From: Flavobacteriaceae bacterium
GTDB lineage: Bacteria > Bacteroidota > Bacteroidia > Flavobacteriales > Flavobacteriaceae
Length of the DNA: 7,268 nt
Assembly: GCA_018672145.1 (NCBI GenBank)
Contig: JABHGH010000004.1
Span: forward strand, 1 to 7,268
Reading direction: 5' to 3'
This document shows, piece by piece, positions 1 to 6,170 of this stretch. Below the pieces are notes generated by a model. The model worked only from the letters and a program-made list of their open reading frames with translations, had not been told where the DNA came from and did no database searches. Both the position numbers and the translations under genes were made by a program. Position 1 is the first letter of the stretch; every line of letters starts with the position of its first letter.

Positions 1-389
1 CCTGTTTTTTCAATCACAAAAAAATCGGGATTAACAGTGACAATATTTGCATGACTTTTTTTGATTACATTTTGAATTTGACGCTGTTCAAATAGTGAAT
101 TTGATTTCACTTTATATAGAGCGGATTCTTGAAATATTGTTTCTTCGTCCGTGTGATAAAAAGCTTTGATAACTTCAATCTGCTTTTCAATTTGCTTGAC
201 AATTTTAATCACCTGATCTTTTGAGGTTTGAACCACAATCACAAACCGAAAAATATCTTCTATTTCTGATAATGAGGTGTTCAGACTATCAATATTGATA
301 TGACGCTTTAAAAATATTGCGGAAACTCTGGAGAGCAATCCAACATTATTTTCAGCATATATGGAAATGGTATATGTCTTTTTTTCCAT
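1..389 (-). CDS. ilvN: Acetolactate synthase small (regulatory) subunit, 3' part cut by window edge
   Basis: This is the regulatory subunit of acetolactate synthase. It binds the IlvB catalytic subunit, raises its activity and normally carries valine feedback inhibition. Translating from the ATG at 389-387 gives 129 open codons to the left edge with no stop, so the C-terminal part lies outside the window. Residues about 4-78 form an ACT domain: it opens MEKKTYTISIYAENNVGLLS and continues with HINIDSL and a DIFRFVIVV strand. By alignment from memory, Asn14, Gly17 and Asn32 match Asn11, Gly14 and Asn29 of E. coli IlvH, the valine-contact residues, so feedback control by valine is likely (inference). 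The start lies two bases after the ilvB stop, with no Shine-Dalgarno sequence, which suggests translational coupling. GC content is low, about 31 percent by hand count over bases 1-360, compared with the mid 40s in ilvB. Family identity is secure; the choice of ilvN over ilvH is only naming convention. Confidence 0.93.
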   Translation of the reverse strand, partial: MEKKTYTISIYAENNVGLLSRVSAIFLKRHINIDSLNTSLSEIEDIFRFVIVVQTSKDQVIKIVKQIEKQIEVIKAFYHTDEETIFQESALYKVKSNSLFEQRQIQNVIKKSHANIVTVNPDFFVIEKT

Positions 390-391
390 GA

Positions 392-2113
392 TTATTCGAG
401 TCTAATATCTGAAACCGATGCACCTGAGGGTATCATCGGAAACACGTTGTTTTCTTTTTCCACACAAACTTCTAAAAGATAAGGCTTGTCGGACTTCATC
501 ATTTCTGCCACGGCAGCAGTCATATCATCACGAGTAGTTACTCGTTTGGATTCGATAAAATAGCCTTCAGCAATTTTGACAAAATCGGGATTAACCATTT
601 CTGTCGATGCGTAACGTTTGTCAAAAAACAATTGCTGCCACTGACGAACCATGCCCAAAAAGTCATTGTTTAGAATGACAATTTTTACAGCGGCTTGTGT
701 TTGAAAAATGGTACCCAACTCTTGGATGTTCATTTGAAATCCTCCGTCTCCAATAACAGCCACGACCTCACGATCGGGAGCGCCCATTTTGGCGCCTAAA
801 GCAGCAGGCAATGCAAACCCCATAGTTCCCAAACCACCAGATGTGATGTTACTTTTTGATTGACGAAATTCAGCATAACGACATGCAATCATTTGATGCT
901 GACCAACGTCTGTCACTACAACGGCATCCCCTTGGCTATTGGCATTAATGGTTTTGATGACCTCCCCCATTGTCAAACCTGATTTCGTTGGGTTGAGTTC
1001 AGCGTCTATTACTTTATCGTGCTCGATAGTGTCCAGTTTATGAAAACGGTCGAGCCAATCTGTATAAATTTTCTTTTCAATATGAGGTAGTATTGCAGCA
1101 AGGGTGTGCTTTACGTTGCCCATGACAGCCACATCTACATTAACATTTTTGTTGACCTCGGCAGGGTCTATCTCAAAATGAATAATCTTCGCTTGTTTAG
1201 CATAACTCGCAAGATCACCAGTCACACGGTCGTCAAAGCGCATACCAATAGCAATGAGAAGATCACATTCATTTGTGAGTAAATTTGGCGCATAATTTCC
1301 ATGCATTCCCACCATACCCACATTGAGAGGGTGGGCCGTTTCAATAGCTGAAACACCTAGGATCGTCCATGCAGCAGGAACGCCCGATTTTTCGACAAAT
1401 GCACGAAACTCATCTTCAGCTTCCCCCAAGATAACACCCTGACCCCAAACAATCATTGGTTTTTTGGCAGCGTTAATCAACTTGGAAGCTTGCGAAAGAT
1501 CGTCGTCAGAAGTTTCGGGTATTGGTTTATAACTGCGTATTTTGGTGCATTTTGTATAAGAAAATTCGCTTTTTGCGAACTGAGCATCTTTGGTGATATC
1601 AACCAATACAGGGCCCGGACGACCAGAACGAGCGATATAAAATGCTTTTGCTAGTATCTCAGGGATTTCTTCGACTTTAGTCACCTGATAACTCCATTTG
1701 GTCACTGGAGTTGATATTCCGATAATATCAGTTTCTTGGAAGGCATCAGAGCCTAGCAAGTGAGAAGGCACTTGTCCAGTGATACAAACAAGTGGCGTAG
1801 AGTCAATCATTGCATCAGCAATTCCGGTGACTAGGTTTGTTGCGCCAGGACCAGAAGTGGCCATACAGACACCGACCTGACCAGAAACACGGGCAAAACC
1901 TTGCGCTGCATGAGCAGCACCTTGTTCATGGCGAACAAGAACATGCTCGATATGATCTTGAAACTTATAGAGTTCGTCATACACAGGCATAATCGCACCA
2001 CCTGGGTAACCGTAAATCAAATCGGCACCTTCAGCAATTAAACTTCGCACAACAGCTTCCGCCCCACTAATATGGCCAGATACTTTTTTTGGTAATGATT
2101 TTTTTGCGCCCAT
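392..2113 (-). CDS. ilvB: Acetolactate synthase large (catalytic) subunit
   Basis: This ThDP-, FAD- and Mg-dependent cytosolic enzyme condenses two pyruvates to 2-acetolactate, or pyruvate with 2-oxobutyrate to 2-aceto-2-hydroxybutyrate, opening branched-chain amino acid synthesis. The protein has 573 residues, a full-length size for the family. The N-terminal ThDP pyrimidine-binding domain spans about 14-180 and contains the YPGGA motif (36-40) and the catalytic glutamate Glu63 in RHEQGAAHAA. A central FAD-associated domain follows at about 195-345, with GMRFDDRVTG at 290-299. The ThDP diphosphate-binding domain (about 380-550) carries GDG at 455-457 and Asn482-Asn483. Trp492 in the RQWQQLFF stretch corresponds to the tryptophan linked to 2-oxobutyrate preference and herbicide binding in characterised enzymes. 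Pro116 and Ser563 also keep the ancestral herbicide-site residues. The ATG at 2113-2111 shares its A with the ilvD stop codon, so translation is probably coupled. The catabolic AlsS type is unlikely because ilvN and ilvD are adjacent. Confidence 0.97.
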   Translation of the reverse strand: MGAKKSLPKKVSGHISGAEAVVRSLIAEGADLIYGYPGGAIMPVYDELYKFQDHIEHVLVRHEQGAAHAAQGFARVSGQVGVCMATSGPGATNLVTGIADAMIDSTPLVCITGQVPSHLLGSDAFQETDIIGISTPVTKWSYQVTKVEEIPEILAKAFYIARSGRPGPVLVDITKDAQFAKSEFSYTKCTKIRSYKPIPETSDDDLSQASKLINAAKKPMIVWGQGVILGEAEDEFRAFVEKSGVPAAWTILGVSAIETAHPLNVGMVGMHGNYAPNLLTNECDLLIAIGMRFDDRVTGDLASYAKQAKIIHFEIDPAEVNKNVNVDVAVMGNVKHTLAAILPHIEKKIYTDWLDRFHKLDTIEHDKVIDAELNPTKSGLTMGEVIKTINANSQGDAVVVTDVGQHQMIACRYAEFRQSKSNITSGGLGTMGFALPAALGAKMGAPDREVVAVIGDGGFQMNIQELGTIFQTQAAVKIVILNNDFLGMVRQWQQLFFDKRYASTEMVNPDFVKIAEGYFIESKRVTTRDDMTAAVAEMMKSDKPYLLEVCVEKENNVFPMIPSGASVSDIRLE

Positions 2114-3786
2114 TATAAATTTTCATCTGTTACACAACCAGCAGATGCCGACGACACTGCCTTTGCATATTTATACAAAACGCCTCGAGATACTTTGAGC
2201 TGTGGAGCCACCCATTTTTTTCTTCGATCTTCAAGCTCTTGATCATCAACGTCCAACACAATGGTATTGTCCTCCGCATTAATCAAAATATGATCCCCGT
2301 CTTGTACCAAAGCAAGCGTACCACCTACTTGCGCTTCTGGTGTGATGTGTCCCACAACAAAGCCGTGTGTCCCACCCGAAAAGCGACCATCGGTAATTAA
2401 CGCGACGTCATTCCCTAGGCCTGCACCCATTATGGCAGCTGTTGGTTTTAACATTTCAGGCATGCCAGGACCGCCTTGAGGACCTTCATAACGAATGACC
2501 ACGACTTCTCCTTTTTTAACCTTACCTGTTCGAATACCATCATTTGCTTCAAACTCTCCATCAAAAACACGGGCAGGGCCTTGGAACAACAATCCTTCTT
2601 TTCCTGTGATTTTTGCGACAGATCCCTCTTCTGCAAGGTTTCCTTTTAAAATACGAATATGCCCCGTTGGTTTGATAGGGTCAGAAACAGAGCGTATGAC
2701 CTTTTGACCAACTTTAAGCGGTGCTACATCGGCTAGATTTTCGGCAATTGTTTTGCCAGTAACTGTTAGACAGTCTCCGTGCAACATACCCTCTTCAAGC
2801 ATATATTTCATCACAGCAGGAATACCACCCACACGATGAACATCTTCCATCAAAAATTTCCCACTTGGTTTCAGATCGGCCAAAAAGGGTGTGCAATCAC
2901 TAATCCGTTGAAAATCGTCTATTGTGATCTCAACTTCAGCTGCTTTGGCAATCGCCAAAAAGTGAAGCACGGCATTGGTTGACCCCCCTAAGACGGTAAT
3001 CAGTCGAAGTGCATTTTCCAAAGATTTTTTGGTCACAATATCACGTGGTTTAATGTCTTTTTCCAGAAGATGATGCAACGACTTTCCAGCAGCAATCGCA
3101 TCGCCTTGTTTTTCTTCACCAACCGCAGGGTTAGAAGAACTGTAAGGAAGTGACATTCCAAGAGCTTCTATAGAAGAAGCCATGGTGTTGGCGGTGTACA
3201 TCCCACCGCAAGCACCAGCACCCGGGCAAGCATTTTGCACGACTGCTTTAAATTCGTTTTCATCAATTGCACCTGCTACTTTTTGCCCCCAAGCTTCAAA
3301 AGCGGAAACAACGTCCAATTTTCGATCATTGAGACAACCTGCTGCAATCGTGCCTCCATAAAGAAGTACAGAAGGGCGATTGAGGCGCAGCATTGCCATT
3401 AAAGCACCCGGCATGTTTTTGTCACAACCAACAACGGTTACCATAGCGTCATAAGACATCGCACCCATTACCGTTTCCATAGAGTCTGCAATCAAATCTC
3501 TGGAGGGCAATGAAAAGCGCATTCCTGGTGTACCCATCGAAATTCCATCACTCACTCCAATGGTGTTAAAGATCAATCCAATGAGATCTACAGCCTGTGT
3601 TCCTTGTTTGACATAGGTAGACAAATCATTAAGGTGCATGTTACAAGGATTTCCCTCATAACCCGTTGACGCGATGCCGACCAATGGCTTTTTTAAATCA
3701 TCATCGTTTAGACCAATGGCATGCAACATGGCCTGTGCAGCTGGCTGTGTGGGATCTTGCGTAACGGTTTTACTGTATCGATTCAT
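2113..3786 (-). CDS. ilvD: Dihydroxy-acid dehydratase
   Basis: This iron-sulfur enzyme dehydrates 2,3-dihydroxy-isovalerate and 2,3-dihydroxy-3-methylvalerate to the 2-oxo acids that precede valine/leucine and isoleucine. The chosen ATG at 3786-3784 gives 557 residues, the usual family length, and begins MNRYSKTVTQ, a typical start for close homologues. The reading frame stays open upstream to a TTG at 3846, but those 20 extra residues look like untranslated leader. The three conserved cluster cysteines are visible: Cys48 (GNPCN), Cys121 (GCDKN) and Cys193 (GACGGMYTANTM). Lys123 in the DKN motif is the usual carbamylated metal-binding lysine. Ser470 in GRFSGGTHGFVVGH is the expected catalytic base. 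The sequence alone does not decide between a [2Fe-2S] and a [4Fe-4S] cluster. It is the first gene of the visible ilvDBN run, and its stop overlaps the ilvB start by one base. The edd (6-phosphogluconate dehydratase) branch of the family is excluded by the ilvBN context and the length. Confidence 0.97.
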   Translation of the reverse strand: MNRYSKTVTQDPTQPAAQAMLHAIGLNDDDLKKPLVGIASTGYEGNPCNMHLNDLSTYVKQGTQAVDLIGLIFNTIGVSDGISMGTPGMRFSLPSRDLIADSMETVMGAMSYDAMVTVVGCDKNMPGALMAMLRLNRPSVLLYGGTIAAGCLNDRKLDVVSAFEAWGQKVAGAIDENEFKAVVQNACPGAGACGGMYTANTMASSIEALGMSLPYSSSNPAVGEEKQGDAIAAGKSLHHLLEKDIKPRDIVTKKSLENALRLITVLGGSTNAVLHFLAIAKAAEVEITIDDFQRISDCTPFLADLKPSGKFLMEDVHRVGGIPAVMKYMLEEGMLHGDCLTVTGKTIAENLADVAPLKVGQKVIRSVSDPIKPTGHIRILKGNLAEEGSVAKITGKEGLLFQGPARVFDGEFEANDGIRTGKVKKGEVVVIRYEGPQGGPGMPEMLKPTAAIMGAGLGNDVALITDGRFSGGTHGFVVGHITPEAQVGGTLALVQDGDHILINAEDNTIVLDVDDQELEDRRKKWVAPQLKVSRGVLYKYAKAVSSASAGCVTDENL

Positions 3787-3871
3787 GTTATCCGTGTAAT
3801 TGAAAACAAAACTATTCAAAGAAGAAGTGAGAGAGACAACCTGCAAAAAACGATGACGACATCCAAAATAA

Positions 3872-3901
3872 ATTATAAAATTTTAATGGATTGATAATCA
3901 A
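3872..3901 (-). promoter_or_regulatory. Candidate promoter for the ilvDBN operon
   Basis: On the minus strand a TTGATT hexamer (3901-3896) is followed after 18 bases by a perfect TATAAT (3877-3872). Transcription would start near 3865, giving a leader of about 80 bases before the ilvD ATG at 3786. The match to the general sigma70 consensus is good (4/6 and 6/6). However, Bacteroidota usually use TTTG near -33 and TAnnTTTG near -7, and here the -7 type match is poor: TATAATTT sits 21 bases after a TTTG at 3902-3899. AT-rich sequence yields such matches by chance, so the assignment is tentative. Confidence 0.45.
3891..3901. repeat. 11-base perfect palindrome over the candidate ilvD -35 element
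   Basis: TTGATAATCAA is a perfect inverted repeat with arms of five bases around a single central A. Its right half contains the TTGATT -35 candidate of ilvD on the minus strand. Its left half offers TTGATA as a plus-strand -35 candidate toward the aldehyde dehydrogenase gene, with TAAATT 16 bases further at 3913-3918 (TTG to TA spacing 19, followed by TTTTG). It could be a short operator or simply two back-to-back promoter elements. It is short enough to be chance. Confidence 0.3.
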
Positions 3902-4021
3902 AGAATTGCAAGTAAATTTTGAATGGTGTCCAACAATTTTTTCTTTTTCGTTTTTCAAAGATGCAGCAAATTCAAATTTTCACCAATAAATCCTCCCTTT
4001 TTTTACAGAATTACATGCTAA

Positions 4022-4036
4022 TTACAAATTTTGTAA
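4022..4036. promoter_or_regulatory. 15-base perfect palindrome, candidate operator for the aldehyde dehydrogenase operon
   Basis: TTACAAATTTTGTAA is a perfect inverted repeat: seven-base arms TTACAAA and TTTGTAA flank a central T at 4029. It ends 11 bases before the ATG at 4048. Dyad symmetry of this size and form (TTACnnnnnnnGTAA) is typical of binding sites for dimeric TetR- or MarR-type repressors, and the position would let a bound protein block transcription or translation initiation. No regulator gene is in the window, so the partner is unknown. A perfect seven-base arm is more than expected at a fixed place, but in an AT-rich 261-base region it remains only a candidate. Confidence 0.4.
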
Positions 4037-4047
4037 CATTGTATATT

Positions 4048-5442
4048 ATGAAAAAGAAGATTGAGATTGGAGAAAATTCTACACGAAACGTCCAAAGGGT
4101 GTTTTTTGAATCAGGAGGCACTCAATCGGTAAAATTACGTAAAGAAATTCTGCGTAAGCTCAAGCAAGTGATTCTTGCAAACGAAGTCAATATCAACGAA
4201 GCACTAGCCAAAGATTTAGGCAAATCGCCTAGCGAAACGTTCCTCTCCGAAGTTGGGCTCGTCCTCACAGAAATCGATTATTTTAGACGCAACCTCAATC
4301 GTCTTGCTAAACCAAAACGAGTTTCTGGCTCGTTGATCAACTGGCCATCAAAAGATTATATTGTTCCCGAGCCATACGGTGTTATGCTTCATATTAGCCC
4401 GTGGAACTATCCTTTCCAGCTTGTTTTTACCCCTTTGGTCGGTGCGGTTGCCGCAGGAAACACGGTTGTCATCAAACCCTCTGAGCTGGCACCTCATACC
4501 GCTGCATGTGTGTCTCATATTATCGAAAACGTTTTTCCGCCCGAGTGGGTGAGCGTTGTGCAAGGTGGTCCAGAAGTGTCACAAGCATTGCTCAAAGAAA
4601 GATGGGACTATATTGTTTACACAGGCGGAGTGAACGTCGCTAAGATTGTGGCAGAAGCTGCTGCCAAGCATCTCACTCCCACCACCCTTGAACTAGGAGG
4701 AAAGAACCCGTGTATCGTTGATCATTCAGCACGAATATCTACTGCTGCTCGTCGCATTGTTTTTGGGAAGTTTTTAAACTGTGGTCAAACCTGTATCGCA
4801 CCCGATTATATCCTTGTCCATAAATCCGTAAAAGAATCTCTTATTAAGGCCATGAAGAAAGCAATAACAGCAAGCTATGGCGATGACGCTGCCAGCTCCT
4901 ATGACTATGGCAACATTATCAACAAACATCATTTTGACAGACTGTTGTCTTTACTCAAAAAACAACGTATTGTCTATGGAGGAGAAAGCAATGCCAATCA
5001 TTTGTATATTCAACCAACACTTATCGAGGTCGATGACACAAACAATGTTTTGATGGAAGAGGAAATCTTTGGCCCATTGCTTCCCATACTCACTTACCAA
5101 ACAGACGAGGACCTCAAGCAGATTATCGAGCAATATGAAAAGCCCTTATCGTTTTATGTGTTTTCTCAGCGCAAGCGATGGGCAAAAAAAATAATGTATT
5201 CCTATTCTTATGGAGGAGGAATTATCAATGACACTTTACTTCAATTTACCAACCGAAAACTTCCTTTTGGTGGAATTGGACACAGTGGAATTGGGAGCTA
5301 CCATGGTGAGCACAGTTTTACGGCCTTTACCCATAAAAAGCCATATATACAACGTGGCAGCTGGCCTGACCCCTCCTATCGTTACGCACCATATCAAAAG
5401 AAAATTGGATTTCTAAAACCTTTACTTAAGTGGCTATCTTAA
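4048..5442 (+). CDS. Aldehyde dehydrogenase, class 3-like (NAD(P)+-dependent)
   Basis: This enzyme oxidises aldehydes to carboxylic acids with NAD(P)+. It resembles the class 3 (ALDH3) group that handles fatty and aromatic aldehydes; the natural substrate cannot be read from the sequence. With the ATG at 4048 the product has 464 residues, normal for ALDH3 proteins, which are shorter than the roughly 500-residue classical type. Seen motifs are the active-site PWNYPF (Asn120), the cofactor lysine in VIKPSE (Lys143), YTGG at 191-194, the general base Glu215 in LELGGKNP, the nucleophile Cys249 in GQTCIAPDY, EIFGP (Glu339) and PFGGIGHSG at 407-415. No catalytic residue is missing. The C-terminus (GFLKPLLKWLS) is short, hydrophobic and basic, and might touch a membrane, as in some ALDH3 members (inference). 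In-frame ATGs at 4015 and 3961 are less likely starts because homologous sequence begins about residue 14. There is no Shine-Dalgarno sequence. The next gene overlaps it by 13 bases. Confidence 0.93.
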   Translation: MKKKIEIGENSTRNVQRVFFESGGTQSVKLRKEILRKLKQVILANEVNINEALAKDLGKSPSETFLSEVGLVLTEIDYFRRNLNRLAKPKRVSGSLINWPSKDYIVPEPYGVMLHISPWNYPFQLVFTPLVGAVAAGNTVVIKPSELAPHTAACVSHIIENVFPPEWVSVVQGGPEVSQALLKERWDYIVYTGGVNVAKIVAEAAAKHLTPTTLELGGKNPCIVDHSARISTAARRIVFGKFLNCGQTCIAPDYILVHKSVKESLIKAMKKAITASYGDDAASSYDYGNIINKHHFDRLLSLLKKQRIVYGGESNANHLYIQPTLIEVDDTNNVLMEEEIFGPLLPILTYQTDEDLKQIIEQYEKPLSFYVFSQRKRWAKKIMYSYSYGGGIINDTLLQFTNRKLPFGGIGHSGIGSYHGEHSFTAFTHKKPYIQRGSWPDPSYRYAPYQKKIGFLKPLLKWLS

Positions 5443-6164
5443 ACGAAAAAACAGTTCGCGAAGCGATTGACTACCGTCGTTCGGTTCGTGCTTTTACAGA
5501 CGAGGATCTTGATGATGAAAAAGTAAAAGATTGCATCTACCAAGCCACCCTTGCGCCTACAAGTAGCAACCTGCAGCTGTGGGAGTTTTATCACGTCACC
5601 GACCCAGCAGTTTGTCGTGAAATTTCTATAGCATGTTTTGATCAAGGGGCTTCTAGATCTGCTAAGCACTTGGTGGTTGTGGTTGCAAGAAGAGACCTCT
5701 GGCGTAGTCGTGCCAGAGCCAACTACCACTATCTATCACAAGCTTTTGAGAAATCTGATGGCTTTAGCGATTCCCGAAAGAAAATGGCATTAAACTATTA
5801 TCGGAGACTCATTCCAACGCTCTACAGCACTTTCTTTGGTCTAAAAGGATGGGCGGTATATTTTTTTGCTCAGGTAGTTGGTCTTTTTCGTCCGATGTAT
5901 CGTCAAACACGCCGAAGTGATTTGCGTGTGGTTGCGCAAAAAAGTGCTGGACTAGCAGCGCAAAACTTTATGAACGCCATGGCGTCCATTGGATACGACA
6001 CATGTCCCATGGAAGGTCACGACAGCTTACGCGTCAAACGCGCTTTAGACATTCCCCGAAAAGCAGAAATTAATATGGTGATTGGCTGTGGCATACGAGA
6101 TCCCAAAGGGGTTTATGGAAAGCGGTTTCGCATTCCGTTTATGGAAGTTTATAAAAAAGTATAA
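5430..6164 (+). CDS. Nitroreductase-family FMN oxidoreductase, GTG start
   Basis: This is a 244-residue member of the nitroreductase superfamily, whose members use FMN and NAD(P)H to reduce nitro compounds, quinones, flavins or enones; the substrate here is unknown. The N-terminal DYRRSVRAF (14-22) supplies the usual phosphate-binding arginines of the FMN site, and APTSSNLQLWEF (42-53) is the second FMN-contact segment. The later EGHDSLRVKRALDIP (195-209) and GCGIRDPKGVYGKRFR (219-234) are typical of the C-terminal half. Between about 92 and 165 lies an insertion rich in aromatic and basic residues, containing a hydrophobic run near 133-153; it is not a convincing membrane helix. The start must be the GTG at 5430, because an in-frame TAA ends directly before it at 5427-5429 and the RRSVR motif is only 15 codons further on. 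The first 13 bases overlap the end of the aldehyde dehydrogenase gene in another frame, so the pair is probably cotranscribed and translationally coupled. It converges with ychF. Confidence 0.9.
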   Translation: MAILNEKTVREAIDYRRSVRAFTDEDLDDEKVKDCIYQATLAPTSSNLQLWEFYHVTDPAVCREISIACFDQGASRSAKHLVVVVARRDLWRSRARANYHYLSQAFEKSDGFSDSRKKMALNYYRRLIPTLYSTFFGLKGWAVYFFAQVVGLFRPMYRQTRRSDLRVVAQKSAGLAAQNFMNAMASIGYDTCPMEGHDSLRVKRALDIPRKAEINMVIGCGIRDPKGVYGKRFRIPFMEVYKKV

Positions 6165-6170
6165 CGGCAA

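Larger units (their letters stand above)
3787..4047. other. Divergent intergenic regulatory region between ilvD and the aldehyde dehydrogenase gene
   Basis: This 261-base AT-rich gap separates the divergent starts of ilvD (minus) and the aldehyde dehydrogenase gene (plus). It must hold the promoters of both operons. It contains three palindromes of 10-15 bases (3876-3885, 3891-3901 and 4022-4036) and promoter-like hexamers on both strands. I find no tRNA, no riboswitch-like structure, no T-box and no GC-rich terminator hairpin. Both flanking frames remain open for some distance into the gap (ilvD to a TTG at 3846; the dehydrogenase to ATGs at 4015 and 3961 and a TTG at 3919), but these extensions resemble leader sequence, not protein. 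Confidence 0.8.

Noticed and set aside
2495..2982. Plus-strand open frames of 67-70 codons inside ilvD
   Set aside because: They lie antisense to a well-conserved gene with intact motifs, and their translations show no recognisable domain; they are shadow frames.
3787..3846. Twenty-residue N-terminal extension of IlvD from a TTG at 3846
   Set aside because: The frame is open, but the extension would need a rare TTG start with no RBS, and the ATG at 3786 gives the typical IlvD N-terminus and length.
3787..3865. Classical ilv attenuator (leader peptide plus terminator)
   Set aside because: No run of Ile, Val or Leu codons and no GC-rich hairpin followed by a T run is present in the presumed ilvD leader.
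3876..3885. TAAAATTTTA palindrome in the divergent region
   Set aside because: A ten-base palindrome made almost only of A and T is expected by chance in sequence this AT-rich; it overlaps the candidate -10 element by two bases and needs no separate explanation.
3919..4047. N-terminal extension of the aldehyde dehydrogenase (starts at TTG 3919, ATG 3961 or ATG 4015)
   Set aside because: The extra residues are Phe/Asn-rich translation of AT-rich intergenic sequence and have no counterpart in the family. They would run through the palindrome at 4022-4036. The ATG at 3961 is not fully excluded, since a plus-strand promoter candidate lies about 35 bases before it.
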